A stretch of DNA of 64,000 nucleotides from Ancylostoma caninum (Eukaryota; Nematoda; Chromadorea; Rhabditida; Ancylostomatidae): positions 372,001 through 436,000 of the forward strand of contig JBAJFG010000562.1 in the NCBI GenBank assembly GCA_037903475.1, in the 5' to 3' direction. Position 1 is the first letter of the stretch; each line of letters begins with the position of its first letter. The notes beneath the pieces were generated by a model that searched no databases, had not been told where the DNA came from, and saw only the letters and a program-made list of their open reading frames with translations. A program made the position numbers and the translations under genes. This document shows, piece by piece, positions 48,485 to 61,800 of this stretch.

Positions 48485-51400
48485 TTATGTACGCGAAGCT
48501 GATCGCCTCCGGTGCTCGCAGTGAACCTTCAACGGGTACTGTAGGTTACGGTAACCATATATTTGTGGTTAGTGTGAAATCACCTTGATACTACAGGAAC
48601 AAATGCTGTTCTTCGCACCACCATTGGTGAGTTGGCCGGGGCGGTGCGGAATTCTCTGAAACCGGATCGATCAATATCTATGGTTCTTATTGGTGCTGTT
48701 ACCGTGGATTTCTCCAATATACGACGCTCACCTGTTTGTTACTCTCACTGGCGTCGCATACAGTGGCTCGTCGGCTTCCTCGAACATACTTTTCGGACGA
48801 GTTTTCTTGTCGCCACGTGGACTTCGTGACGGGATACACTGACGGCGATCTTGTGGTGGACTACGATCAACGAATATACGGCTGGCACGAAAGAGGACGT
48901 CAGCACTCTGGAGAAGGAATTATCGATTAGTGTAAAAACGCAGAGTGAAGTCTAGAAACCTGCGCTCTAACACTATACCTACCTCTACTTTGACGGGCCT
49001 AGTGATATCGGGTCTCTGAGCTGTTCTTAGCGGACGCGTGGATTGTGGCGAAACATTTACTGCCAAACGTATTGGCGCCAGTGGTGAACGAGGAGGCTGG
49101 AAATTTGGTGGTTCTAACATCACCTTGCATGGCATTGCAAATCTCGTCCTCCTTTGACACCTTACCTGTCCAGCTACGCCCATTTTTCTATGCACTGGCG
49201 GTGGTGTGATCTGCATGAAGGACGCGGTGTCGATCATCGAGTCGCGACTAGGACTGGAAAATCATAAATATACTCGTTTTTTTTTGGGGGGGGGATACGG
49301 TAACGGGAAATTAGTGCACCTCTGTTCTTGTGTACGCTCAAACATACTGCGAGGTCGTTGATGTTGCTGCTGTTGTCTACGCCATGCGCGTGCTACTCTG
49401 TCGGATCTGAGACTGGTGGTGGAGGCGATAGTGGTGGCCTAAAAAATGCACCAGGCTGTGGGTGGGACGTACACGCCCCTTTTCGAGCAAAACAGGAACC
49501 ACTTGCTGGTTAAGCAACGGATCTGCGTCGTTGAAAACAGGAATGTGGAAAAATTTTCTGACTTACCACTATCGGTATTGTTGGTGTCTGCAGCGGGATG
49601 TCATTGGTCGGCTGCGGTACCGCCTCCTTCTGTTCGATCGATAATTTGCGATAAGTAGAGTAAGGCATGGCTCGAGGGCTAGAATAGACATTCTTCTTAT
49701 TTAAGCAGATATTTTGAATTTACTGCAAGTAAGGAGGGATAGTTTTTTGTTCTTCAAAGCAGGAATGGTGTACTTGTCCGATCAATAATTGATTGGTCTT
49801 CGGTGCTTCGAAAGACACGTCTGCATCGTAGTGACATAACTACGTAATTTTGAGCCTCTTTTCCAAATTCCAGGCCCTTAAAGGGTTTTGAAAAGACAGA
49901 GAGTAGTGTTCCACAGATTGTTGTGGGTGTGGGCGTTCCTTTTGCTCTCCAGCCAATCACGTTCGTCCTGAACCTTTACCGGGTCATTGTTGAGCAAACG
50001 GCTGGTAATTCTGAGCTAGGACATACCAGGGCTATCACTCACCATTGAGTTTACCCGCGGTCAGCCTGGCGACGCCCATAGTTTACCCATAATTTGCTAT
50101 CCATTAGAAAAGTTTACCCAATGACCGCCGGTTGAAGCGTCGGGTGAACTTATCTTCCCATGGTAAAACCTACCCTCCAATGTTACCCAACACCATAGCG
50201 TGACCCGCGGCGATTTTGACGCTCCACCTGCAGGCAAATTAGAGCAGATTGTTTTACGCAGGCATCTACACGACTTCTAGGTTTACAGTGCGTTTACCTC
50301 TTGGTTTGCCGAGGGTTCCGTTACCCTGCGGTTTGAGTTTGCCCCCCCCCCCATCCTTCGGGATGATGAATACCATCCACCCAGCTCTATAGGAATATTT
50401 CACATCCTTATTAGCTTGAGTCTTCTTTGTTTCTTTTCGCACTCTTCAAACAACGTACTCTCTCATGCACTCACCTGGCTTCATTGCTGTACACGCTACT
50501 GCATCCGGAATCACAACTGACTGATGAGCGATGGCTGATAGATGGGGAGGAGCATCGAGTTGATGGAATTGTCTGAAGAGAGATCTACAGATGCAAGTGT
50601 AGATGTAATTGGTGAAATGCAGGCGCAGCTCGTTCGGCTATTAGCGACAAAATCAGCGATTTTCCAGTTGACCCCTCTCCACATATGTATAATCCAGGAT
50701 TTCGAGTGCAACTGGCGATTTGCATCTAGATCAGATAGGAAAGTGCATATCGTCATAAATTAGGCGGCAGTAGGAGGACGCGGCGAAATCAGGATCTCTC
50801 AGCAACGTGCCGCCGGCCCGCGTCTCCCATCATATCCACGTAGCAGAACCATGCTTCTGGCGGGCCTAATTGACAGAGTGCAGAGAAACAGAGCAAAAGA
50901 GAGAAAGGTGAAAATATGCCGAAAATGTCGCTGAGAACCGGGTCCCGTTGGGCTGGCAGCCAGGTTTCACATTCCTTGAGTGGAACCGCAGCGAGATGTG
51001 GCAGTGATGATATTATGAGTCCAGAAATTTTGTCCTAGAAGTCGCAATTTTGCATATTTACATAGGTGTTTATTGAAAAGATTAGTGTTTCCATCCTTAT
51101 TGCCTGTCCAAAAGCAGGACTTAGATAAGCGTAACCATCGATCGATACGCATACTTTGTACGGTGCAACGATCTCTTTGTTGGTAGTTTTCGTGTGCTGA
51201 CCGTTTCGAAAGGAAATGGCCATGCGCTAGAGTGATCGCATTAGGATTAGAGGCTTAGTTCTGACTTCTCCAACATGACCAAGTTTGAGCTTCAAGATTT
51301 ATTCTGCGCTAAATTTACGTAGTCTAACCTGAACGGCATACTTATCTAGCAAAATTTAGCCGAACTACTGAAACTTACTATTGTAAGATCTGTATTGGGT

Positions 51401-53101
51401 CTGTTATGGGAAGAAAATATTTCCTTAGGGTCTTCGAGTAATTCCCGGAAGCGAAAATTGGTCATGTCACACATCTTAGGATCCAATTTGTGGCCTTCAC
51501 TTTTCTGGAGAGGTCCCTCAATGGGGAGGGTTTGTGCAGCGAATTTCTACAATAACTCTTAGGTAAAAGACACAGTGGATCTTAATCATACCCTGGTTAG
51601 GTGTCATGAATAGCTGCAACGGATATATCGTAGTCTATTTGTGGGGAAATAATGGGGACGTACGATTCTTTCACGGAAGAATGGCGAGTTTCTTACAGTC
51701 ACCACAAGCTCTTACTGCTCTTACATGCTATATACTCAGTTCCTCTTTGTAATACAGTTCTAACAAATGTGAAGGGTGCTGGTAATCTCGCATTAAAATC
51801 GAACCAGTGTATAGGTGTCGCTGTAGGTTGCAGTAGCACAGGTGAACTTCTGGCGCGAGTTCTAGCCGAACCGACATAATTTCGTGTTGAAGTCTTGTTC
51901 AATGTTATACTCGTAGCATTAACTCGTAAGTAGGAGAATGAAAAGTGAAGGATTGTGGTAATTGGAGAAAAAATACTTTAAAATAAAAAAAAAACTCAAG
52001 TGAGACAGCAGAATTGCTCATCAATTGCTTTTTTTAAACCGTACAATACCGTCAGAATCTCTCGTACCATACTCTAACGTGCACCTGTGTACGCAAGATA
52101 GCGCCTATCCTACAGGTCTTACCGTGGCCATAGACAGATGACCTAGAAATCTTTGTCAATAATTCATTGAAAGAATTTTGGCTAGGCTTTAGGGGAAAAA
52201 AGCGATCTGCCTCAATAAATTAGGGCAAACTTCGATATCTGGAGCGAATGAAAAAAAACTAGAGGAAGAAAGTCGTATTGAACACCGGATCGATCAATAT
52301 CTATGGGTAAAATTTGCGCAGGTTATTCTCCGAAGTTGGTTGGAGCGTAGTGCTTGGCATGACTCGAAAATGAACTTAATAAGGCCATAAATGAGCGAAT
52401 AACACCACCAAAATATCTGACGTTCATCATGTGATTTTTAACTGCCACCTTTTGCCAACTTAGCTTCAATTATGTGTCAAACCAGTGATGTCGATTACTT
52501 CTTACCGCCATGGCCGTAAATCGAGAACAAAAAATCTCCTACAACTATGAGGCATCGTTAAACGGATCGTTAACCAGCGCAGAAAGTCGTTCACGACTAA
52601 TTCAACGATGCTCTATGTAACCCAAGGACAACTGTGAGACGGAAGCAGTACCTGTCCCAATGAGCTGACTCCACTGTCAACACTTTGTAGCGAGGAACGA
52701 TCCGAAATTGCAGCCGTCTTTTTGATCCTTGCCTGTATGTCAGCGCATCCAGGAATTGTCGGCAGACGCCCACGCATTTCCTGAAAACGTCCACACTTGT
52801 GACGTCACAGTTATCGCGACATCGATCGATAAGTGCTTACCTGCATTAGTTTCATGTGTTTCGATCGCAGTGCGTCTAACTGCATCATACCCTGGCGACA
52901 AGCTTCCATTCGTGCGCGGATCTTCACGTCGCCGTCGATCGTGAATTTGTCGCCACAAGCGTCGCTGTCGTCGTCAACGACGACCACTCGATTCTGGTCG
53001 ATGTCACGACGAAACTCGAGTGACATATCCGTGTAGTCGCGAGGTGGCGGTTCCGGAGGCGGCGGACTGGCGCCCTCTGGCGCCGCACTCGCCACACTCA
53101 T
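48485..53101 (-). CDS. Serine/proline-rich, probably disordered protein of unknown family (393 aa, 12 exons)
   Basis: I do not recognise the family. Exons in coding order: 52841-53101, 52652-52780, 50475-50571, 49774-49820, 49567-49629, 49503-49522, 49397-49438, 49166-49253, 48983-49123, 48732-48907, 48592-48655 and 48485-48538. All phases agree (1182 nt). The first exon has GASPPPPEPPPRDYTDMS, an acidic VVVVDDDSDACG and a helical stretch MEACRQGMMQLDALRSKHMK that may form a short coiled coil. Later exons are rich in Ser, Pro and Arg (PPLSPPPPVSDPT, MQITPPPVHRKMG, RSPPQDRRQC). The end is HCEHRRRSASRT. An acceptor AATTTCAG eight bases before the ATG suggests trans-splicing. Exons 1-3 and 8-11 are convincing; the small exons 4-6 and the last are provisional. 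Confidence 0.6.
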
Positions 53102-54028
53102 ACGAAATCCTGAAATTTTGCATGTGCAAAACATCGGTGGAAGAATGAGAGAGCAAGCAGCGAAGACACGAGGCGAGAAAAGAAAAAAAAGAGCAATAAT
53201 GGAACAATATACAAAATTCTACGCTTCTGAACAATATTAAGAAGCGAAAGTTTCTTATCCATGACAGTTAGCCAGCCCATTTGGAAATCCCGGATTTTTC
53301 AGAACCTCAATACCGGTGAGACCATTTCAAGCATAGATACCATTCGCTCTTACAACTAAGGACCAAAGTACCGTAAGAATCCTAGTAATCTGCACCAGTT
53401 TTCGTCTACTAAGGATAACAACTGCCATACTCTTACGAAATCCTGAAACTTTACACTAATTAGGACCTGGAGGATTATCTGCCATTTCTTGAGTGAGAGG
53501 TATCCAATTTTTAATCCAAAAGCTCTGCTGTTGAAGTGCGAACTTCTGCCGCTATTGGTCTGGTAGCATCCATATATTATTTTCACAAATTTCTGGATCC
53601 GCGATCAGCATCTAGTGACCCGTTTTACAACATTCACTCAAAAAATGCGGAATTGCCTTCTTTTCTTCGTTTATAACACAATGGTGAGAAGCTGTATTTC
53701 CTGAGTAGCGGAAGTGGTAATTTTCAGAAATTGATAGTTTGTGCTAGATTTAATTTTTGAGTAGATGAGAATAATGTATCCAGAAAGCTGCTGCGAGAAT
53801 ATCCAAAGCAGAACCATGTTAAAGAGATAGTCTCAGGCCGCATTGTTTCCACCGTGTGTTGGTGGAGAAAGGTAAACTTTTATGGTGCGCTAGCAAGAGT
53901 TTTTAAACTTTTGTCAGCCCGAATGGTCTCATTTAAGTGGCAGTTTTTAGGCAGGGGGCTTCCAGACCCATTTTGCTATATGCATTGCTCATACCACGAA
54001 AGTAATGTAATAATAGTAATGATGAGAG

Positions 54029-54313
54029 GCCCGAGGTATTGAAGCCCTGGAGAGTCCTGAAAGTCATGTTCAATGGCTTCCATATGTAAAGAGTGGTTGA
54101 AGCAGTGAAATCAGAATTTCCGCCGTTGATGTTAACGCCGAAAGCTTACGAATGAAGGAACTGAAGAGACTTCATCATACAATTGAACGAGACTTAGTGT
54201 ATGAAGCTCAAAGGCCGAACAACCCTGATTTTTTGGATTTTGGGCTACTGGAGGAGACCGATTTTGTGCACGGATTCCTACTGAATTTCTGGATTAATCA
54301 TTTCTTCCAGTAG
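54029..54313 (+). pseudogene. Degraded coding-like block of unknown identity
   Basis: One frame reads GIEALESPESHVQWLPYVKS, meets a TGA at 54098-54100, then goes on as SSEIRISAVDVNAESLRMKE, LKRLHHTIERDLVYEAQRPN and NPDFLDFGLLEETDFVHG to a TAG at 54311. Composition is strongly protein-like and the opposite strand is not. It could be an old gene or transposon fragment, or two exons around an unseen intron. Confidence 0.35.
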
Positions 54314-54581
54314 AAGAACATCACTGAAAATCCCAGCAATCTATTTAACAAGTAGAAAATTTTCACTTTTGCTGGATTCCATACATCCGCATTGTTAACG
54401 CGTAGCGAATATAGAAGCAGAAAAGGACGTACTGTTGAGAGCAGAGCTAGCGACGCAATTTTGCACAACAGAGAAATTGCGATGTGTGAATAGAAGCGCT
54501 GACTGAGCCATTTTACCAAGGTATGGGTCAATTGTGTAGGAGGAGAAGGTCGGCTTTTCAGCAAAAAACCATTGACCTGGA

Positions 54582-54785
54582 TGTATTGATGACATTACCC
54601 AGGGTAAAAGTGTTGACGGCCATGTTAATAATGGGTAATTCTGTGCGATGTTAACACATTTTTCCTGCGCCGGCATGCATCATGAGATTACCTAGATTAA
54701 ACGTGTGAGCACCCAAATTCGCTAATCTTTAGCACGGATGTTGGCACGCTTACCCAGGGTAATCTCAACGGTGCATCCGACCCAA
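54582..54785. mobile_element. MITE family 1, two copies side by side
   Basis: The segment carries GATGACATTACCCAGGGTAA at its left, GCATCATGAGATTACCTAGA in the middle and GCTTACCCAGGGTAATCTCA at its right, matching the ends of the copies at 32477 and 59226. Confidence 0.5.
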
Positions 54786-55402
54786 TAATTGCGTTAGTTA
54801 GTAAGTTGCCATTCCTTGGTAACTACCTAGTTGACCAAGGAATGAACAGTTGAACCTTGTATATTAGTGAAATTTAACGAATATGCTCTTTTTAAACGAA
54901 AATTACACATGTCAATCGGGTAATCATCAGTGAGATGCAGCCGTTGATTCGCTACTAGCCGAGCACTAGGTTACGGCTTCTTATAGAAGAAAAGGCAGCA
55001 GATTAATAAAGTTTCTCTAAATACATAGTGGTAAATATTGTTTGGCTAGACTCCACAAGTAGTTAGTGCACGGTTAATAGCGCCTTAAGCTATATAGGTG
55101 TTAGAGTCATGCATTCAGCTAGCCTCGGACAAGAGCACCATCATAACAAGGCGCACTGTTCAAGTGCCGTGAACTCAACGCAAACAATGGACAGCTGATC
55201 GCTGAATAGAAGCACTGTCCGTCAACATAGAGCAGGACGCGAAAGATGAGCTATTAGCTAGGATGCGTGACCAAAAAGGGAAATATTCGAGAACAATCTC
55301 TGTGCTCAGAACTGTTAAGTGCTAGATGTCCATGAAACGATGAGAGTGACCCATTGAGAACTGGCCGCCGGCTATTTGTGGCGTGGCGTATTCGCTACAC
55401 GG

Positions 55403-55581
55403 CTAAGCATTGAAGTGGAACGGCATCACGGGAGAACAAGCACGTCTCTCGGTGAAGTGCATTTCGTCGAAGCTCGTCGAGAGATGAGCCCGACGGCTTC
55501 GCGACTGCTGTCCGGCCAACAACCGGCTCCGCATGCAATGTGTTCGTAAAGGCAGCTTTGGCGATTTTTCAGCGAACAGCT
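55403..55581 (-). CDS. Candidate terminal exon, S/R-rich, unknown protein
   Basis: After an acceptor GTTTTGTTAG, an open frame of 58 codons begins LFAEKSPKLPLRTHC, continues SRSRRAHLSTSFDEMHFTE and ends MPFHFNA before TAG. It resembles in composition the exons at 58.9-62.2 kb on the same strand and may belong to that gene. The opposite strand also has an open frame here, so the call is weak. Confidence 0.3.
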
Positions 55582-57690
55582 CTAACAAAACGGAGTGGAC
55601 CTCGTTCAGATGCACTAGTCACATCGCAGACACCTATTGTTGACATTTTCCATGTGTTTTGCGGATCTATGGAGAGAAAGCCGGCCACAGGGCAGCGACT
55701 TCAGGAAGCGACATGTAGGAAGGCGCACATCATTGGGGAAATGGGAATAACTGCCTGGATAGTTACTTTTCTATGGGTACTAAAGACAACTGTTCCATAT
55801 TCTAGTGAGGGTCTTACATATGTTTTCTTACACACGTTTTCAACAAAATTGTCTCGTTTTTTTTTTGGTAATGGGCCCTTTTATGCTGCTTTTGGTATAT
55901 TCGGTACCTGAAAGCAAAGATATTCGTTTTCAAATTAATGGAAAATTCAAATGTTCCAACATTGGAGACCAATATAGTGTTGTACGAAGGAAAACAAGAG
56001 CTTTGGGGCTTTATCATTCGAATATTTGGATGTTTCCCGAATTTTTAACCAAAGTAACAAAATTATTTGGTTTTTATTTAGTCCCAAGTATACCACATAC
56101 ATTTCGTTCTATTTTACCACTATGGCCTACACATGTGGAGTACTAGTAAGCAATATTAAACTTTATTATACTATTGAACTTCCGCTGTACTGATACAGTC
56201 CATACACATCCCAGGAAACACCCAGGTGAGCCACCTGTTCCCTTCTCTGCCCCCCCCCCCTCCAATCCTAGCTAGACGAGTTTCCCCGGCGAAACCACTG
56301 CCTTTTACAGCTACGTGATTACTTACCGCTACTGCAGCTGCTGAAGAACTCACTTGGGCAAAATAATATCTATTCTGGTCCTAATATAGACAAATGGGTA
56401 AGTTAAGACCTCCCAGAAGAAATCAACCAATGTTCACTTAGAAAAATTAGCTTTTTTTTTTTGAAATGACACGTTTGTGCGAACAAAACCTCGCTCACAT
56501 TCCTACACTGCATCTAAAAACGTTCCGTTGAAGGGAATTCTCCTAAAGGGAAGGGATTTCGCTCATGCAACATATTGCATGTTTTTTTTTCTCATTGAAA
56601 GCTTGGTAGCATTCACTGACTGACCAGGTGATGGGCTTCGGCTGACACCAGGAATAGAAAAGCCATTGCAGGCAACCGAGACCGCCGACCTTTCCAACAT
56701 AACGCTTCCACCCCTTTCCATCCAAAAAGAGTTTCGAACTCAGACCTTTATATAAGAAAAAAGAACGCGAAATGGGAGCTTGGACATTCATGGATATCAT
56801 CAACAACTAGCCCCTTGCTGCGGTGTCGCTAGCCTGTGGCGCTGATCTCACTTTCCCTTTATACTCTGCTTCAGAGCTGAGGACATGCTACCGGATCATG
56901 GATGAGTAGAAGATAACAGAAGTCTTTCTTATTTTCTCATAATATTTGGGAAATTTAGGTAAATTTGGGTTGCGATGGCTGTGGTAACTCGAATTAGATT
57001 TCTTCCAGTCTTTCTGGGCATTTTTCAAAATGGAAGTGGGCGGGACTTAGATTGCACTACGTATGTCGTCACCTTTGAACTTCTTTAACCATAGAAACTT
57101 GGAAGCTGTAAGCTATTTTTTTTCAGCTATTAATCACAGCTTGAGGTATCCATAACCTCAGAAGCAGAGACTTTCCAGAAAACAACAAAATTGCTCGAAT
57201 TTCCGGGAAAAATGCTGGGTTACGTACGAAGTCAATCAGATGTGTTATTAGGTGAGCAATTGACACTAATAGGGAGAAACCGAACAGATGGAGTAAACCA
57301 GCCGGAGATGAGCGATTTGACCTAGTTCTCAGAATCGTTCCTAATGGACGAGTTCTGCGTAAGTAAATGATTATGTCTAAAAGTATGGAAATGTTATATG
57401 GGTCAAATATGGATGGAGTAACCATAATTGGTCACGGGAGCAGGAATTGGTTACATATTTCATGGGGATAAAAGACCCTGAGGAGCTTGATAACTCAGAA
57501 CGCTATGTTAGGTAGGATAAGTTGTCCACGAAGCATAGCAGTAGCAACTTAAAGATACATAATGATCGCCTTTAGTAATGAACAAACAAACTTGGCGCCC
57601 TGCTATTGGCTGAAGGCATGTGCGCTCCATCACACATAATCTGACTCATTGCAAACGCCACTGAGCGGCTCGATAGTTATGGAAAACTGA
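55582..57690. other. Stretch without a supported gene
   Basis: AT-rich and repeat-like. A 113-codon plus-strand frame at 55805-56146 has no recognised motif and no start or splice context that I trust. Confidence 0.35.
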
Positions 57691-57693
57691 CTC

Positions 57694-57875
57694 ACAGGGA
57701 ACTCCAAACCAGCGTGTGCAAGGGGCGGGACCGTGGCGCGGAGTGGCATACGAGTTCTCTGCTGCTGGCAGAAACAGACAAGCAGAGCCACCATGCAGAG
57801 TCCCTATGTCCCTGCACAAGAGAGCCGCTCTGCGGTCCCGCCCTTTGCACACGGCTGTCTGGAGTTTCCTGTAGC
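57694..57875. mobile_element. MITE family 2 copy
   Basis: Ends ACAGGGAACTCCAAACCAGC and, read inverted, ACAGGAAACTCCAGACAGCC, with the same GC-rich core and CTGCTGGCAGAAACAGACAA segment as the copy at 41678. Confidence 0.7.
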
Positions 57876-58436
57876 TAAGAGTTCTTTTTAAAAAATGTTG
57901 TTCAGTCATAAGGACAAGTATTTCCAATAAAAATTTGAAAAATCGTTTTTCCACGCCTCTATCAAGCTCCGCCTTCTTATGCGTGCTTTTGGAGGATTTC
58001 TTTGCAGGATTGATTCAGACAGAGTCAAGTTTTTAGAAAGATAACTTGCCATAGACAAGGCAAAAAATACGGTAGTGTGGTAAAGTGAGCCACCGTGTAC
58101 TGGCAGTAATGACGGCCAATGTGGAAGTTGTGAAAATGCCAAAAAAAAATTCATGCGGGTAGCCCCGCCCACTTCCAAACCAAGAATGGAGCGGCAGTTA
58201 CACTGCCACTTTTTATCTACACTGACGAAATCACCTAGATGCCGAGCTTTAAAGAAAAAAGTATATGTTACATTCACTTGGTGAAAATTATAAATCTAGA
58301 ACTCCCGTACATACTACCGTATACCCGCGAGTTTCAAAATGTACGAAATCACTGTGTTGGCTGAATTACTGTACATGAACAAATAATATGACTAGAAATT
58401 TAGTTGTCCGAACTACGGAAGGCTTGAAAAATAAAA

Positions 58437-58646
58437 TCAAAAATTAATAGAAGTTTTATAAGAAAAGTCCGCAATTGCACAACAACAAAAGGCAAACGGC
58501 GGTCTTCGACGGGTGGTCATTCGAATGTGAACGAACGCGTCCATGTCGCGCGCATCTATGTCCACACCCGAAAAAACGGGGTTTATCGTGTTTGACATGT
58601 GCACGCTAATCAGCTCAGCTATTTTTATACGTCCCTCAACGCACAA
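58437..58646 (-). CDS. Candidate exon of unknown protein
   Basis: A 70-codon open frame (pieces GRIKIAELISVHMSNTINPV, FSGVDIDARDMDAFVHIRM) looks protein-like and lies on the same strand as the neighbouring partial gene. No clear splice borders were seen, and the plus strand is also open over part of it. Confidence 0.22.
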   Translation of the reverse strand: MCVEGRIKIAELISVHMSNTINPVFSGVDIDARDMDAFVHIRMTTRRRPPFAFCCCAIADFSYKTSINF

Positions 58647-58877
58647 ACATTCGCGAATTACCGTAATCCGTATTTGTAGTCGTTATGGTCTCTAGGGGAT
58701 TGCCCCCTGGCAATTCTTCTTCCAGTGAGGAATCTCAGTATAACACACATGCACAAGCAGGTTGGAAAGTTGGCGTTGCACTCATTTGCAGCGACAGTAC
58801 ACCAAAAATAGACGCGATAACCATCGGACTGCGCAGTGAATGTGATTCCGATTCAGTGCACAATTCCAAACGCTTAT

Positions 58878-61800
58878 CTATGAGAATAGCATCGTAGAAA
58901 GAAGTGAAAGGTCAAAGGGTGCGGGAAAAAGTCGGCCGGTGCTTTTTTTTTCACGGCGCTTAGCACTGCTAGTGACCGTAGATGGGCCGAGGCCGTCGAG
59001 GCCGTTTGTGGTAGGCGAACTGGAGTTGTTTGCACAGACGGATAGCTGCAGCCGCAGCAGCTGCCGTCAAAGCAACACAACTTACGTCTCTTCTAGACAA
59101 ACAAAGCGAATGCTACTTGGTTTAGGGGTAACTTGGACGAGTTTTGCGAATTTCGGAGCGGTTCGGTACGAGTTGCTTGGCAATGTAGAAGGAGTTCTGT
59201 GAATAGCTAACTCCTGAGGCAGGATTAATCATTGAGATTACCCATGACGTTAACGCTGGGTAAATTTGGATTTGTTGTCACGTTTACACGTTTACCCTGG
59301 GTAACCCCAATTATGCATGCTTGGTCTGCTAGCAAAGCATGCCACTCTTAAAAAATAGTTTGCGAAGTGGGGTGGAAGAGAATGTGGGCGTGTCAAAGGC
59401 TCTCCATTGTCTGCAGTTCCATACGCTCCGCCCCCTATCGAACATAACTACAAGAAAATATGTTGTATTCTACGGATAATGTGCTGCATGGACAAGATGC
59501 ATCATTGTACCTTGAATTAACTCGACAAAAAAAAAACAGCATTCCTAAAGTAGTAGAAATGTCCTGAACGAACATGTACATCGTCGGACAACTCGTCCAA
59601 CAAGTGGTAGAACTACTCGAACTCGGTACCTTATGATTTTATAAAGGAAACTATTGCAGATACAGAAATCTACAAACGACCATGTGTAGGGGCGGGACTG
59701 CGGCACGACTCTTTGGGCAGAGACACAGGAGCTCTACTTGCTGGCTCTGGTTGTCTGCTTCTGCCAGCTGCACAAAACTCGAATGCCAGGCCGCGGCCCA
59801 GTCCCGCCCCTTGCACAAGGCCGTTTGAAGTTCCCTGTAACTATCAAAGGGAGTAGATGAACAACCTAAAAGTAGTGGAACAATGATACTCAAACACCGC
59901 ATGGTACAAGTTTTAAAACTCGTACAATTTGCTGAAGCAGCTGCTAAGTAGTTCTACTACTAACAGTTGAGAAAACCTTCTATGCTGGACGAGTTGTCCG
60001 TTCAGTATTCTATACGAAAAAAAAAAACAAGTGTTGATGTGCCAGTAGGATGACCTTGTTCTCTGAACTGTACAATTTCTCGAACAGTGTGATTAGAAGT
60101 GCTAATAAAGAGTCCTTGTTGGTGTGAAGTGGACACGCCACTTGTACGACGCACAGCTTATAGACATCCTCTCGAGAAAACGAGAAGCGGTGAAACCGTC
60201 TGGCAATTCTTTTTTCATTAGCGAGTCCTGGGTTGCAGCAGGTGATTTTCACGAATTTCAAGAGTGTGGAAGTTTTCCCAGGATAATTATTCAAACTATC
60301 CCAGAAATAACCCATCGAGCTTTGTAAAAAAAATATGGGATAACTCGTACAAGTAACCTGCCCACAAGTAATGAGTTACTGCACAGTACTTATTAGAAAT
60401 TTTAGTTCGAAAAGAGGTGAAGTCGATGCCTTTGGGTTTGGAGCGTACTTATATCTAGAGAGGGCGGTACTGTCGAGCCCTGCCACCGGTCAACTTATTC
60501 AACTGACCAATCACAGAGCTCCCAAAGGTCGCCCAAAAAGTAGATATTCCTCGTTGAAAAAAGAGAAAAATTTGATGAATAAAGAGGGCGAATAACGATG
60601 CTAAAATATTCTGAATTCAATTTTTCAATGAAAGCAGAAATTGGTGGAATCCGCCTGGAAATTCAGTTAAAAATTCCTAAATGTGGGACGAAAAAAGATC
60701 TTCAAATAAAGAGACTTGAAAAAAAAAGACAATATTAATCAAATGCCAAACCATTAATTCAGAATTAAATTAACTAATTTAGAAAAAAAAACATGACCCT
60801 AGAGGTCTTTAGTTTCGAAGCTTCGCTATTGGACGTGTATAACCGACGACCAATGAGACTACAGATGGTATATCCGCGAAAGGGAGCTCCTCAAGCGTCT
60901 GAACTATGAATACCGACGCTGTGGGACATTTTTTTCTGAATAATGAGATTCGTGGAATTCGCATAGTGAACACTGAGGTATGCATATCCATTAACATTCC
61001 ACGAATTTTCGAATCTCAAGGACAACTCGTCCATACTAATGAGATCCACGCGGACAGACAGCTGGTAATTAGTGGCGAAGGAATGCGGCAGAGCAGCTGC
61101 GGTAAGGATGGATGACTCGACCGACTTTGGGCTTGTGAGACTGAGGAGGGCAGAGAATTCGTACGAAAAAATGTGCTCCGTACAAAGGATCTAGCTATAA
61201 TGAAACTACTTTGAAAGTGAAATAATTTACTATTTTAGTTATTACACCATAGAGTAATAGTAATAATAGTTGATTAAGTAATGGAGTTGAACGAATGATT
61301 TTTGTCAAGTAATGAATTCAATCCATCCGTGAGTATGAGAGGTTGTGGGGCATTACACCTGTGAAGGGGGTGCGATCAACCTCTGCTATTGGTCACATGG
61401 ATGGGTCGACCAATAGCAGGGTTCGCTTGCGGCATCCTTTCCACATACAATGCCCCACCCACGTAAAATTAGCAGACAGCCAAACTTCTTCATCATACCT
61501 GCAGAGAAACTCGTCCGTTATCATAGCTCGTCATCTGAGGCAAAGAAAATGTTGGAACAATAAATAAGACCTATCTCAAAGCAGTCATATTTAATTATCA
61601 TGAAGAAAAATTTGTGAAACTATGAGCAAAGATAGTATCGAAGAGGGCAAATGTCATCAGGAGGAAAGGGGCGGTGACAGCAGAAAAGAACGACCTACAG
61701 CAGCGGAAAACTCGTACACATTAAGCGCTATGGTCTGCTGAGTTGCTGTGCATAGTGACTCTCATAAAATCCTCACTGAAAACCATGCAAACCAAGACAA

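Noticed and set aside
55805..56146. 113-codon plus-strand open frame
   Set aside because: AT-rich, no recognised domain, and no supporting signals around it.
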